64,000 nucleotides of DNA from contig NZ_LSKU01000001.1 of NCBI RefSeq assembly GCF_001561915.1, forward strand, positions 868,678 through 932,677, written 5' to 3'. Origin of the DNA: Tepidibacillus decaturensis. Lineage in GTDB: Bacteria > Bacillota > Bacilli > Tepidibacillales > Tepidibacillaceae. A program made the translations under genes and the position numbers. Below, one piece after another: positions 43,341 to 53,266 of this stretch. The notes beneath the pieces are model-generated. The model saw only the letters and a list, made by a program, of their open reading frames with translations. It was not told the origin of the DNA and searched no databases. Numbering within the stretch: the first letter of the stretch is position 1; every line of letters starts with the position of its first letter.

Positions 43341-44117
43341 ATGACATATCAAATTAAATTAGATGTTTTTGAGGGACCTCTCGATTTATTACTTCATTTA
43401 ATCGATAAAGAAGAAATGGATATTTATGATATTCCTATTGCAAAAATTACGGATCAATATTTGCAGTATATTCATACCATGCAAACTTTAAAGTTGGATA
43501 TAACGAGTGAGTTCCTTGTCATGGCTGCTACCCTATTGTCAATTAAAAGTAAAATGTTATTACCAACTCGAACAGATCCTTCTTTACAGCAACTATTAGA
43601 GATGGACATTGATGAAGTAGATCCAAGAGAGGAATTAATACATAGATTATTAGAGTATAAAAAATATAAACAATTAGCTGGGGTGTTAAGGGAAAAAGAG
43701 ATTGCCAGAAATCAAATTTTTACTAGACCACCATATAATTTAACTCCGTATCTTGTTCAAGAAAAAGAAAACCCTGTTGAGGGAATTAGTCTTTACCATT
43801 TAGTGCACGCTTTCGAAAAGGCTTTAATAAAGTATTCCTATCGTGAGCCTTTAACAAAGGTAGAGCGAGAAGAAATATCGGTAAAAGATAAAATGATACA
43901 AGTGATAAATTTGTTAAAGACCCAAGGTATATTGTACTTTTCAGAGTTAATAACATCTCAAGCTACACGAACTGACATTGTCATTACATTTCTAAGTATC
44001 TTAGAACTGATGAAGCAAAAACGAATCTATTGTATTCAAAACAAAACATTTGACGATATTGTAATTCACTATTCTTCAGACAAAGGGGGAACAGAATTTG
44101 GATTACAATCATATTAA
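43341..44117 (+). CDS. scpA: Segregation and condensation protein A
   Basis: A 258-residue kleisin (KLDVFEGPLDLLLHLIDKEE near the N-terminus). It bridges SMC heads and ScpB in the condensin complex that organises chromosome segregation. AGGAG fits ATG 43341 better than ATG 43338. It overlaps scpB by 20 bases. Confidence 0.94.
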   Translation: MTYQIKLDVFEGPLDLLLHLIDKEEMDIYDIPIAKITDQYLQYIHTMQTLKLDITSEFLVMAATLLSIKSKMLLPTRTDPSLQQLLEMDIDEVDPREELIHRLLEYKKYKQLAGVLREKEIARNQIFTRPPYNLTPYLVQEKENPVEGISLYHLVHAFEKALIKYSYREPLTKVEREEISVKDKMIQVINLLKTQGILYFSELITSQATRTDIVITFLSILELMKQKRIYCIQNKTFDDIVIHYSSDKGGTEFGLQSY

Positions 44118-44664
44118 ATCGATCATTGAGGGATTGATCTTTGTGGCTGGCGATGAAGGAATAGAAGCAAAACAATTAGCTTCTATTATTGAGATTGATC
44201 AGGAAACGATTGAAGATCTGATCCACGATATGCAAGGGGATTATAAAAGGGAACATAGAGGACTACAAATTGTACAAATTGCCAATGCATACTTATTAAC
44301 AACACTGCCAGATCATGCTATTTATTTTGAACGTTTAGCTTCTTCTCCAACCCATTCTACATTGTCCCAAGCCGCCTTAGAAACATTAGCTATCATCGCA
44401 TATAAGCAGCCAATAACTAGGGCGGAAGTTGAAGAAATTAGAGGTGTTAAATCTGAAAAAGCGATTAATACTTTAAATAGCAAAGGATTAATAAAAGAAG
44501 TTGGCAGGGTAGAAGGAATTGGTAGGCCAATTCTTTATGGGACGACGATAGAATTTCTAGAATATTTTGGTTTAAAGAATTTAGAACAATTACCTCCACC
44601 AAAAGAAACTCAAGAATTGAATGAAGAAGAAGATTTATTTTCATTTAAATATCAAGAGGAATAA
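44098..44664 (+). CDS. scpB: Segregation and condensation protein B
   Basis: A 188-residue winged-helix protein (ALETLAIIAYKQPITRAEVE, then EIRGV near residue 95). It dimerises and binds ScpA. The start is TTG 44098, eight bases after AGGGGGA, inside the scpA end, so translation is coupled. An acidic tail follows. Confidence 0.94.
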   Translation: MDYNHIKSIIEGLIFVAGDEGIEAKQLASIIEIDQETIEDLIHDMQGDYKREHRGLQIVQIANAYLLTTLPDHAIYFERLASSPTHSTLSQAALETLAIIAYKQPITRAEVEEIRGVKSEKAINTLNSKGLIKEVGRVEGIGRPILYGTTIEFLEYFGLKNLEQLPPPKETQELNEEEDLFSFKYQEE

Positions 44665-44690
44665 GAGCCTTACTTTAAAGGCTCTTTTTT
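44662..44690 (+). terminator. Terminator of scpAB
   Basis: AGAGCC (44664-44669) and GGCTCT (44680-44685) form the stem, then T5. Confidence 0.8.
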
Positions 44691-44748
44691 GTTGTATTGA
44701 AAACTTGTATATGGAGAATACTACCAATTAGTGAGTGGAGTGATGAAA

Positions 44749-45420
44749 ATGCATTGGACTTGGTATGTCTTATTTTTCCTTTTACTAATATTAATGATTA
44801 TCATTTTTTCACCAATTAAAATTCAGATTCAAGTTCATAAACAAGGGAAGAATGATGAAGTGATTATTGATTTTTGGTTTCTGTACCAACTATTTCATCT
44901 TCGTAAAATGATTCCAATGATTGCTATAGAATCGATTCACGAGGGGACAAAATTTAAGACAGAGACAAAAGTAAGCATGGTTAGTGAATTAGAGCCAAAA
45001 AAAGATCGTTTAACACCAGAAAAGGTAACTCATTGGAATAAACAGTATCATAGGTTTTTAAAACATGTCACGGATTTTTATGAAGTAATGAAAAGATTTC
45101 TTTCCCATGTTCACATAGACAAACTTTATTGGCAATCACAAGTAGGAACTGGAGAAGCAATGGAAACTGGATTATTAACAGGGGTGGTTTGGAGTATAAA
45201 AGGATCAATTTTAGGAATTATTTCTAAGTATATCATTTTAACGAAAGACCCCATACTAGTAGTAGAACCTAATTTTCAACAAAGGGTATTCAGAACCAAT
45301 TTTGAATGCATAATAAGTTTTCGACTAGGGCATGTTATATTAACAGGAATACGTATCATCTTGAAGTTTTTAAAAGGGGGCGGGAAAAGATGGCTGGAGA
45401 ACATCCCATTCAGGGCTTGA
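44749..45420 (+). CDS. ytfI: DUF2953 membrane protein (YtfI-like)
   Basis: About 223 residues; one N-terminal membrane helix (MHWTWYVLFFLLLILMIIIF), then a soluble domain with the CRLGHVILT-like FRLGHVILTG near the C-terminus. It matches the YtfI family encoded beside ytfJ in Bacillus, presumed sporulation-associated. ATG 44749 has GGAG eight bases upstream. It overlaps ytfJ by 31 bases. Confidence 0.8.
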   Translation: MHWTWYVLFFLLLILMIIIFSPIKIQIQVHKQGKNDEVIIDFWFLYQLFHLRKMIPMIAIESIHEGTKFKTETKVSMVSELEPKKDRLTPEKVTHWNKQYHRFLKHVTDFYEVMKRFLSHVHIDKLYWQSQVGTGEAMETGLLTGVVWSIKGSILGIISKYIILTKDPILVVEPNFQQRVFRTNFECIISFRLGHVILTGIRIILKFLKGGGKRWLENIPFRA

Positions 45421-45833
45421 TGAAAACAGCAATGGAAAACCTTAAAGAGATGGTAGATGTTAATACGATTGTTGGTGAACCTGTTGAAACACCAGACGGA
45501 AGTGTAATTCTTCCAATATCGAAAGTTGGTTTTGGGTTTGCTGCCGGCGGTAGTCAATTTAACTTCGATGTAGAAGGAAAAACTACGTCTGACCAATCAA
45601 ACTTGAATGAAATACCGTTTGGTGGCGGAAGTGGTGGTGGTATATCCATTACCCCAGTAGCTTTCCTTGTTGTAAGCAAAACATCAGGTGTACAATTACT
45701 TCCACTTGATTCACAAACACATATTTATGAGCGGATCATTGATTTAGCTCCTCAGGTGATGGATAAATTACAAAATGCGTTGAAAAAAAATACGAATCAG
45801 CAAAATAACGAGAATACTCAACCCATCATGTAG
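45390..45833 (+). CDS. ytfJ: GerW family sporulation protein (YtfJ)
   Basis: A 147-residue protein: EHPIQGLMKTAMENLKEMVD, IVGEPVETPDGSVILPISKV and a Gly-rich GGGSGGGISITPVAFLVV. This is the YtfJ/GerW signature; the protein is needed for normal germination in B. subtilis. AGGGGGCGGG precedes ATG 45390. The longer raw frame runs through ytfI and has no ribosome site. Confidence 0.92.
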   Translation: MAGEHPIQGLMKTAMENLKEMVDVNTIVGEPVETPDGSVILPISKVGFGFAAGGSQFNFDVEGKTTSDQSNLNEIPFGGGSGGGISITPVAFLVVSKTSGVQLLPLDSQTHIYERIIDLAPQVMDKLQNALKKNTNQQNNENTQPIM

Positions 45834-45847
45834 AAAAGCTCTAAGAT

Positions 45848-45876
45848 AAAAAGCGCATTTGATTGCGCTTTTTTCT
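45848..45876 (+). terminator. Terminator of ytfI-ytfJ
   Basis: AAAAGCGCA (45849-45857) and TGCGCTTTT (45864-45872) form the stem, followed by TTC. Confidence 0.85.
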
Positions 45877-45884
45877 TTCATTTC

Positions 45885-45913
45885 TTCATACTCATAAGAA
45901 CCAAGCATATATA
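45885..45913 (+). promoter_or_regulatory. Candidate sigma-E promoter of dacB-spmA-spmB
   Basis: TTCATACT (45885-45892), 13 bases, CATATATA (45906-45913) fits the sigma-E consensus except the last base. B. subtilis dacB is sigma-E dependent. Confidence 0.5.
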
Positions 45914-45939
45914 TGTACAGATAAGTTAGGAGGACAAAC

Positions 45940-47064
45940 ATGATTTTCAGAAAAATAATCACGATATGGATGGTTGTCTCTATTCTAACCTTTGGAAATT
46001 CTTCTCAGGTTTTTGCTATGACAGAGATTCAGCCATTGCATATTAGTGCGCAAGGAGCAGCATTAATTGATGTAAAGAGTGGTCGGATTTTATTTGAAAA
46101 AAATGGCGATCAGAAAATGCGAATAGCAAGTTTAACGAAAATCATGACTGCAATTGTTGCTATTGAGAATGGTAATCTAGAAGATATGGTAACAACCAGC
46201 GATAATGCCTATGGAACAGAAGGGTCGTCAATCTACTTAAAAAGAGGTGAACAATTAACCCTAGAAGATATGTTATATGGCTTGATGCTAAGATCAGGAA
46301 ATGATGCTGCTGTAGCTATTGCAGAACATATTGGAGGGTCTGTAGAAGGATTTGCTTTTTTAATGAATGAGAAGGCTAAGATCTTAGGAATGAATCATAC
46401 CCATTTTGTGAATCCCCATGGATTAGATGATAAGGAACATTATTCTACACCAAAAGATATGGCAATTCTTACCGCTTATGCGCTTAAAAATTCAACTTTT
46501 AAAAAAATAGTTAGGACAAAAGTAAAAACAGCTCCTTTGGCTGATGAGTCGTGGGATCGACAGTGGATCAATAAAAACAAACTATTACACATGTATCAAT
46601 GGGCAGATGGTGTAAAAACAGGTTATACAAAAATTGCAAAAAGATGCTTGGCTTCTTCTGCAACAAAAAATGGATTTCAATTGGCCAGTATTACCTTAAA
46701 CGCATCAGATGACTGGAATGATTCGATGCAAATGTTAGAATATGGATTTAACAATTATTCCCCTTATGAAATTACAAAAGGAACCTATGCAGGATATGTA
46801 AAAGTAAATAAAAACCAAGTAGTGCATTTAGAAACGGCTCATGATTTCTTCTATCTTTTAAAAGAAGATGAGAAACAAAGATTACGAAAAAAGGTAAATA
46901 TTCAGTATGTAAATACATTCGTATCAGAGCAAATTGTAGGCAACATCCAACTCTATTTAGATAATCAATACATTGGGAGTATTCCGGTAAAAATAAGAAA
47001 AGAAAAAGAGAGTTGGAAAGAAAATATCTTAAGTGTCTTTAATCGATGGTGGAGAGGAGAATAA
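45940..47064 (+). CDS. dacB: D-alanyl-D-alanine carboxypeptidase DacB (sporulation PBP5*)
   Basis: A 374-residue protein. The signal peptide ends near VFAM (residue 27). Catalytic motifs: Ser in ASLTKIMTA near 65, SGND near 121, KTGYTKIAKRC near 225. It regulates cortex cross-linking from the mother cell. AGGAGG precedes the ATG. Directly followed by spmA and spmB, as in Bacillus. Confidence 0.93.
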   Translation: MIFRKIITIWMVVSILTFGNSSQVFAMTEIQPLHISAQGAALIDVKSGRILFEKNGDQKMRIASLTKIMTAIVAIENGNLEDMVTTSDNAYGTEGSSIYLKRGEQLTLEDMLYGLMLRSGNDAAVAIAEHIGGSVEGFAFLMNEKAKILGMNHTHFVNPHGLDDKEHYSTPKDMAILTAYALKNSTFKKIVRTKVKTAPLADESWDRQWINKNKLLHMYQWADGVKTGYTKIAKRCLASSATKNGFQLASITLNASDDWNDSMQMLEYGFNNYSPYEITKGTYAGYVKVNKNQVVHLETAHDFFYLLKEDEKQRLRKKVNIQYVNTFVSEQIVGNIQLYLDNQYIGSIPVKIRKEKESWKENILSVFNRWWRGE

Positions 47065-47067
47065 TCA

Positions 47068-47652
47068 TTGGTTAATTGGCTTTGGGCAATGTTTATTATG
47101 ATTGGAATTGTGACAGCAGCAATTCAAGGAAAGATCGAAATCGTTAATCATGCCATATTTGAAGGAGCCAAAACTGGTGTAACGATTAGTTTTGGCTTGA
47201 TTAGTATTTTGGTTTTTTGGTTAGGAATCATGAAAATTGCCGAAGAAGCTGGTTTATTAATAGTAATAAGCCGACTTCTTCGCCCAATTGTTCGGTGGCT
47301 TTTTCCCGATGTACCTAAAGACAATCCGGCACTTGGATATATTTTATCCAACATTGCAGCAAATATTTTTGGACTTGGAAATGCTGCCACACCCATGGGT
47401 ATTAAAGCCATGCAAGAATTGCAAAAAATAAATCCTTACCCAGATAGAGCATCCCCTACTATGGCCACGCTTCTAGCTCTGAACACCTCAAGTATTACGC
47501 TTATTCCAACACAAGTGATTGCCATTAGAATGAGTTATGGTTCAGTAAATCCTACAGAAATAGTAGGAACAACAATCTTAGCTACTCTTTTTTCTACCCT
47601 TTCAGCCATTCTTTTAGATCGTTGGTATAGAAAAAAAACATATAAATCTTAG
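47068..47652 (+). CDS. spmA: Spore maturation protein A
   Basis: A 194-residue nucleoside-recognition (Gate) domain membrane protein with about five helices (ILSNIAANIFGLGNAATPMG near residue 92). It is involved in spore core dehydration. The start is TTG 47068 with GGAGAGGAGA upstream. Confidence 0.93.
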   Translation: MVNWLWAMFIMIGIVTAAIQGKIEIVNHAIFEGAKTGVTISFGLISILVFWLGIMKIAEEAGLLIVISRLLRPIVRWLFPDVPKDNPALGYILSNIAANIFGLGNAATPMGIKAMQELQKINPYPDRASPTMATLLALNTSSITLIPTQVIAIRMSYGSVNPTEIVGTTILATLFSTLSAILLDRWYRKKTYKS

Positions 47653-47666
47653 GGAGAGGTTAAAAA

Positions 47667-48197
47667 ATGACCCAATGGATTACAACAATATCATTATGGA
47701 TTATTCCTGGTCTTATCAGTATCATTCTTCTTTTTGCCATTTGGAATCGGGTACCTGTTTTTGAGACATTTGTTGACGGAGCTAAGAATGGATTTCAAAC
47801 AGCGATAAATATCATGCCACATTTAGTTGGGATGATGGTGGCAATTACCGTTTTTAGAGAATCTGGTGCATTACAACTCGTGATCGATTTTATCCATCCA
47901 TTCCTAACAATGTTTCATTTTCCGACAGAGGTATTTCCTTTAGCCATGATGAGACCAATTACTGGTACAGGGGCATTGGCCATAACAACTGATCTCATTG
48001 CAACCCATGGACCCGACTCATTTATTGGAAGATTAGCTTCTACGATGCAAGGAAGTTCTGATACAACTCTATATATTATTACCGTTTATTTTGGAGCTGT
48101 AGGAATCAAAAAAGCTGGGTATGCATTAAAGGTTGGATTATTTGCGGATCTGATCGCAGTGATTGCATCTTTAATGATTGTGTCTTATTATTTTTAA
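47667..48197 (+). CDS. spmB: Spore maturation protein B
   Basis: A 176-residue membrane protein, a second Gate-domain half (MRPITGTGALAITTDLIATH near residue 95; TMQGSSDTTLYIITVYFG near 130). It works with SpmA. GGGAGAGG precedes the ATG. Confidence 0.93.
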   Translation: MTQWITTISLWIIPGLISIILLFAIWNRVPVFETFVDGAKNGFQTAINIMPHLVGMMVAITVFRESGALQLVIDFIHPFLTMFHFPTEVFPLAMMRPITGTGALAITTDLIATHGPDSFIGRLASTMQGSSDTTLYIITVYFGAVGIKKAGYALKVGLFADLIAVIASLMIVSYYF

Positions 48198-48254
48198 ATA
48201 TTTATTTGATGTTGAAAAAAACTTTGATAAAGTAATTTTTAAGAGGTGTTGTCG

Positions 48255-48974
48255 TTGGAGAGATTACAAAAAGTTATTGCAAAAGCAGGAATTGCTTCTA
48301 GAAGAAAGGCAGAGCAATTAATTACCAGTGGACAAGTCTTAGTAAATGGAAAAGTTATTACAGAATTAGGAACAAAAGTTAACTTGGATGAAGATGAAAT
48401 TAAAGTAAATGGTAAGCTATTAAAAATTCCTGAAGAAAAAATTGTTCTTTTGTTTTATAAGCCTAAAAAGGTAATTACAAGTATGAAAGATCCTAAAGGC
48501 AGAGAAACGGTTATGGATTATATAGATGTAAACTTACGTGTGTTTCCAATCGGGAGATTAGATTACGACACAGAAGGCTTATTGCTTTTAACAAATGATG
48601 GAGAATTAGCGAATCGCTTAATGCACCCGAGATATGAATTTAACAAAACCTATGAAGCGGTGGTAAAAGGAATACCAAGGGAAGAGGATTTGGACAAGCT
48701 CAGAAAAGGAATTTTATTAGAAGATGGGCTAACCTCTCCAGCGGAAGTGGTTAAATTGAGAGACCATAGAAACGAATCAATTATAAGAATCACAATTCAT
48801 GAAGGGAAAAATCGACAAGTGAGAAGAATGTTTCAACATATTCAGTTTCCTGTACTTCAACTTAAAAGGATTCAGTATGGATTTTTAACGTTGAAAGGGT
48901 TAAAGGTGGGAGAATACCGTCTTTTGGAAGCTGAAGAGATTTCCAAACTAAAAAAAATGGTACAGTTACATTAA
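48255..48974 (+). CDS. rluB: Ribosomal large subunit pseudouridine synthase B
   Basis: A 239-residue RsuA-family enzyme: N-terminal S4 domain (ERLQKVIAKAGIASRRKAEQ) and the catalytic GRLDYDTEGLLLLTNDG with Asp near residue 100. It modifies 23S rRNA. TTG 48255 is preceded by AAGAGGTG. In B. subtilis resABC follow; here resD follows directly. Confidence 0.92.
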   Translation: MERLQKVIAKAGIASRRKAEQLITSGQVLVNGKVITELGTKVNLDEDEIKVNGKLLKIPEEKIVLLFYKPKKVITSMKDPKGRETVMDYIDVNLRVFPIGRLDYDTEGLLLLTNDGELANRLMHPRYEFNKTYEAVVKGIPREEDLDKLRKGILLEDGLTSPAEVVKLRDHRNESIIRITIHEGKNRQVRRMFQHIQFPVLQLKRIQYGFLTLKGLKVGEYRLLEAEEISKLKKMVQLH

Positions 48975-49057
48975 AAATTAAAGAATATCACAATAGAAAT
49001 AAAAAATAAAATCAGATAAAATAAACATAAACATCGAAATGATGAAGAGGTGAAACC

Positions 49058-49780
49058 ATGAATTCGGAAAGAAATTACCATGTTTTAATCGTTGATGATG
49101 AAGAAAGAATACGTAGATTATTAAAAATGTACCTTGAAAGAGAAGGATTTAAGATCGATGAAGCGGAGGATGGTACGACTGCATTAGAAAAAGCATTAAA
49201 AGCAAACTATGATTTAATTTTACTCGATTTAATGCTACCAGGTATGGATGGAATTGAAGTCTGTCAATCATTAAGGGAAAAGAAATCAACTCCGGTTATC
49301 ATGTTAACTGCTAAAGGAGAAGAATCCAATCGTGTTCATGGCTTTGAAGTAGGTGCAGACGATTATGTGGTAAAGCCATTTAGCCCTAGAGAGGTTGTAT
49401 ATCGGGTAAAGGCTGTTTTAAAAAGAGCTTCCACTACAGCTTATTTAACCACTAGTCCTACAAAAACATCTAATATGATTGTATTTGATGATCTAGTTAT
49501 TGATCATGATGCTCATAGAGTGACTGCCAATGGAATTGAAATCAACTTAACACCAAAAGAATATGAATTGTTACATTACCTCGCTTCTTCGCCGGATAAA
49601 GTATTTAGTCGTGAAGAACTATTGAAAGAGGTCTGGAATTACGAGTTTTTTGGTGACCTAAGAACAGTGGATACACATATAAAGCGTTTAAGAGAAAAAC
49701 TAAATAAAGTATCAGTAAATGCTGCCAAGATGATAGGAACTGTTTGGGGAGTAGGTTATAAGTTAGAGGTGCAAAAATAG
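49058..49780 (+). CDS. resD: Response regulator ResD (OmpR family)
   Basis: A 240-residue protein: receiver domain with DD (residues 11-12), phosphorylated Asp in LILLDLMLPGMDG near 57 and Lys in VVKPFSPRE near 107; a winged-helix DNA-binding domain (TPKEYELLHYLASSPDKVFS) follows. The high similarity of this layout and its location after rluB support ResD, which controls anaerobic respiration and nitric-oxide response. GAGGTG precedes the ATG; resE abuts. Confidence 0.88.
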   Translation: MNSERNYHVLIVDDEERIRRLLKMYLEREGFKIDEAEDGTTALEKALKANYDLILLDLMLPGMDGIEVCQSLREKKSTPVIMLTAKGEESNRVHGFEVGADDYVVKPFSPREVVYRVKAVLKRASTTAYLTTSPTKTSNMIVFDDLVIDHDAHRVTANGIEINLTPKEYELLHYLASSPDKVFSREELLKEVWNYEFFGDLRTVDTHIKRLREKLNKVSVNAAKMIGTVWGVGYKLEVQK

Positions 49781-51527
49781 GTGATATTTCGAAGTGTTGT
49801 TGGAAAATTATGGATTACAATTATTATCTTTGTATCTATTATTTTGTCCTTATTAAGTTTATTTTTAATTCGATATTTTGACTATTATTATTATGAAAGG
49901 CAATCGACCAATCTCACAAACTTGGCAACAAGGTTATCTACAATTTTAACCGAAAATCCAGATAATCAAAACGCAGTAATCATGGCAAAAGATTTGATTG
50001 AAGCTTATAATAACACAAAGATGACTCTTTTTGATAAGGATTCATTAGATCAAAAAAACTTTTGCAACATGGACTTACAGCTAAAGATATAGAACGAGTC
50101 TTTGTGGGAGAAACTTTAGTTTTACGTGTAATTGACCCAGCTAATCAAAAATCTGAACAGAGGAACGGGGATGAATTATTAGTTGTTGCCGTTCCAATTA
50201 AACAAAATCAAGCAAATGAAGCGCTTATATTGTCACAATCTTTAAGGGGATTATATAAATCCACGAAGGATACAAATAAAATTATTTTGTTTTTTACTGC
50301 AATGGGAATCGTGGGAACGACAATTTTTGCCTTCTTCTTATCTAGCAGAATTACAGACCCCATTCGACAGATGCAAAAGGCGGCAAATCGAATGGCACAA
50401 GGTGATTTTCATACTAAGGTTAGAATTCGTTCATCCGATGAAATTGGCGACCTAGCAATAAGCTTTAATCGAATGGCAAGCCAATTAGTAGAAACTGTAC
50501 AAGCCTTATCAACTGAAAAGGAAAAGTTAGCCAATATTTTAAAAAGTATGGCTGATGGGGTTATTACGATTAATTCTGAGGGAAAAATCATCATGACCAA
50601 TCCACCTGCAGAGAAATTATTTAATCATTGGCATGATGAGGATAATCAACTATACACGATTTTGAAAGAAACATTAAATGAGGTTTTAAAAGGAAAAGTG
50701 CCAATTAGCAAAGATATTCAATGGAATGGACAGATTTTTTCGATTGTCATGGCACCTCTTTATTCAGGCCAAGTGATAACTGGTGCGGTTACCTTACTTA
50801 GAGAAGTAACGTATGAAAGAAAACTAGATAAATTAAGAAAAGACTTTCTTGCTAATGTTTCTCATGAATTACGAACGCCAATCTCGATGCTTCAAGGTTA
50901 TAGTGAAGCAATTATAGATGATATAGCACAAACAGACGAAGAAAAAAAGAACTTGCCCAAATTATTTATGATGAGTCGTTAAGAATGGGGAGGTTAGTCA
51001 ATGAATTGCTAGACTTGGCAAGAATGGAGTCAGGAAATATTCAACTCCAATATTGCAAAACGAATATTACGGTAACTTTAAATAAAGTGATCCGTAAGTT
51101 TTCGGCTTTAGCAAAGGATTTGGGAATAGAGTTAACAACTGAGGTAGATCCTAATATTAAGGAAGTATTTATTGATGTTGATCGCATCGAGCAAGTGATT
51201 ACTAACTTAGTAGACAATGCAATGAGACATACTCAAAGAGATGGAAGAATTACCATGAGAGCAAAACCAAAAGGAATTAGAAAAATATTATTAGAAGTCG
51301 AAGACACTGGTGTTGGAATCCCTGAGGAGGATTTACCATATGTTTTTGAACGTTTCTATAAGGCTGACAAAGCGAGGACAAGGGGTCACTCAGGTACTGG
51401 GTTAGGTCTTTCTATAGTAAAAAATATTGTACATGCCCATGGTGGAAGCATCTCAGTTTCAAGCCAATTAGGACAAGGAACGACATTTTCTATTATTCTT
51501 CCGACTCATAATTTGACAAAAGAATAA
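49781..51527 (+). CDS. resE: Sensor histidine kinase ResE, two A7-run frameshifts
   Basis: Three frames join when single A residues are restored at 50052-50058 ([20 protein letters not shown]) and 50942-50948 ([20 protein letters not shown]), giving about 582 residues. Domains: two membrane helices (about 9-30 and 168-188) flanking an extracytoplasmic sensor, HAMP ([20 protein letters not shown]), PAS, phosphoacceptor His in [13 protein letters not shown] box [10 protein letters not shown] and G2 box [14 protein letters not shown] start at 49781, one base after the resD stop. It phosphorylates ResD. Confidence 0.88.
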
Positions 51528-51582
51528 GGTTACCGTCGAAAAAAATATGAAAATCTTGTTTAACGTGAAACAATCTTATTTA

Positions 51583-51622
51583 CCAGGCAGAAGTTGGCAT
51601 AGATGTCAATTTCTGCCTTTTT
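51583..51622 (+). terminator. Terminator of resDE
   Basis: AGGCAGAA (51585-51592) and TTCTGCCT (51611-51618), extended inward by TTGGCAT/ATGTCAA, form a long stem followed by TTTT. Confidence 0.85.
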
Positions 51623-51635
51623 CATAATGTAGGAG

Positions 51636-51651
51636 GTCGTCACTTTTGTGG
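51636..51651. repeat. Half copy of the CACTTTTGTGG dispersed palindrome
   Basis: GTCGTCACTTTTGTGG is identical to the right arm region of the inverted repeat at 21955-21969. No left arm is present. Confidence 0.6.
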
Positions 51652-51714
51652 TAGAAACATTGGGAAATTGTAGGCATATTTTAATAGTAACTGTATAAAA
51701 GGAGGGTTCTGATT

Positions 51715-52626
51715 TTGAAATATATGATAAAAAAAGATGATATCGTGCAGACCAATGAAGAATATAGTTATGAGGACTTAGTTGCAGATATTGAGGCATT
51801 AAAAAGTAGATATCCTTTTATTCAAACCGATATTATAGGATCATCAGTAATGGGTAAATCAATTTATGCGATTCGCTTAGGAATAGGACAAAAAGAAGTA
51901 TTTTATAGTGGTGATTGGCATGCAAATGAATATTTAACTGCACCATTATTAATGAAATTTGTAGAGGATTATGCAAAGGCATATACACAAAAAAGAACAT
52001 TACGCGGATATGATATTGAATACCTTTATCGTAACAATTCGATCTGGATTGTGCCTATGGTAAATCCAGATGGTGTTGAACTCGTGATAGAAGGAATCAC
52101 ACCATCGCATCCGTTTTATCAAAGTGTACTTAGAATCAATTCTGGTTCGAAAGATTTTAGAGGTTGGACAGCAAATATAAGGGGTGTTGATTTAAATCAT
52201 CAGTGGCCAGCAGATTGGGAGCAGGAAAATGATCGAAGTCCGCAAGTTCCATCTCCACGAAAATATGGGGGTACTAGACCATTAACTGAACCAGAAACTA
52301 TAGCCATCTATGATTTCACAAAAAAACATAATTTTAGAATGGTGTTAGCCTTTCATTCTCAATGCCAAGTTATTTATTGGGGATTTAAAGGAATGGAACC
52401 ACCCGAATCAGAAAAAATCGTAAACCGAATGGCTATTCTGACTGGATATGTCCCAGAAAAAACAGCATATAGTGGGGCAGGTTATAAAGACTGGTTCATT
52501 CAAGAATTTCGAAAGCCAGGATTTACAATTGAGGTAGGTATTGGGATTAATCCTTTACCTGTATCTCAATTCCCGCAAATTTATCGAGAAAATCTAGCTG
52601 TTTTATTAGAAGCCCCTTTACTTTAA
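51715..52626 (+). CDS. M14 family zinc carboxypeptidase (gamma-D-glutamyl-diamino acid endopeptidase-like)
   Basis: A 303-residue protein. Zinc ligands are visible: HANE in SGDWHANEYLTAP near residue 68 and His in LAFHSQCQV near 222; the catalytic Glu is in FTIEVGIG near 276. NPDGVELV and RGVDLNHQWPADW are typical of YqgT / DL-endopeptidase I relatives, which cut gamma-Glu-DAP bonds in wall peptides. Unlike those, it has no LysM or signal peptide. TTG start with AGGAGGG. Single gene with a perfect terminator. Confidence 0.85.
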   Translation: MKYMIKKDDIVQTNEEYSYEDLVADIEALKSRYPFIQTDIIGSSVMGKSIYAIRLGIGQKEVFYSGDWHANEYLTAPLLMKFVEDYAKAYTQKRTLRGYDIEYLYRNNSIWIVPMVNPDGVELVIEGITPSHPFYQSVLRINSGSKDFRGWTANIRGVDLNHQWPADWEQENDRSPQVPSPRKYGGTRPLTEPETIAIYDFTKKHNFRMVLAFHSQCQVIYWGFKGMEPPESEKIVNRMAILTGYVPEKTAYSGAGYKDWFIQEFRKPGFTIEVGIGINPLPVSQFPQIYRENLAVLLEAPLL

Positions 52627-52630
52627 AAAA

Positions 52631-52670
52631 TTAACAGAGTTCATCGTTAGATGAACTCTGTTAATTTTAA
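52631..52670. terminator. Terminator between M14 peptidase and ppa genes
   Basis: TTAACAGAGTTCAT (52631-52644) and ATGAACTCTGTTAA (52651-52664) form a perfect 14-bp stem, with TTTT after and A-rich sequence before. It serves both convergent genes. Confidence 0.9.
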
Positions 52671-52676
52671 TGTCAC

Positions 52677-53171
52677 TTATTTACCTTCACTATATCTTGC
52701 AACACATTCTTCGTATAATTGAATAGCTACTTCTTTGTCCTTCCATCCTTCAATATTGGTTATCTTGTTTTCTAAGTCTTTATAGACTTTAAAGAAATGT
52801 TCGATCTCCTTCAAAATATGTGATGGCACATCGTTTAAAGTATTGACTTCTTTAAATCGAGGATCATCAGCTGGAACAGCTAATAGTTTTTCATCTTGTC
52901 CTTTATCATCAGACATAATAAGAACTCCGATCACTCTTGAACTGATCACACAGCCAGGAAAGGTTGGAAATGTTGTCAGTACAAGAATATCTAATGGATC
53001 TCCATCAAGAGCCAAGGTGTTTTCAAGATAGCCATATTCAGTAGGATAATGTACAGGCGAGTATAATACTCGGTCTAAACGAAATACCCCCTTTTCCTTA
53101 TCAAATTCATATTTGTTTTGACTACCTGTTGGAATTTCAATAAATGCATCGACGATTAAGTCTTTAGACAT
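52677..53171 (-). CDS. ppa: Inorganic pyrophosphatase, family I
   Basis: A 164-residue soluble enzyme: FIEIPTGSQNKYEFDKEKG, YPTEYGYLENTLALDGDPLD with the metal-binding Asp cluster, and ERVIGVL-like SRVIGVLIMSDDKGQDEKLL. It hydrolyses pyrophosphate. B. subtilis uses a family II enzyme, so a family I enzyme separates this organism from B. subtilis. Single gene with GGAGG before the ATG. Confidence 0.94.
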   Translation of the reverse strand: MSKDLIVDAFIEIPTGSQNKYEFDKEKGVFRLDRVLYSPVHYPTEYGYLENTLALDGDPLDILVLTTFPTFPGCVISSRVIGVLIMSDDKGQDEKLLAVPADDPRFKEVNTLNDVPSHILKEIEHFFKVYKDLENKITNIEGWKDKEVAIQLYEECVARYSEGK

Positions 53172-53266
53172 GAATGTTGCCTCCTCAATTCATTATGTAT
53201 CATATTTTTTGTTTACATTTGACATTATAGCAATTTGAACAAATAAAGCAAATATAGGTAGAAGCA

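Noticed and set aside
50062..50982. Stand-alone truncated sensor kinase inside resE
   Set aside because: Both ends coincide with A7 runs, and adding one A at each restores a continuous ResE.
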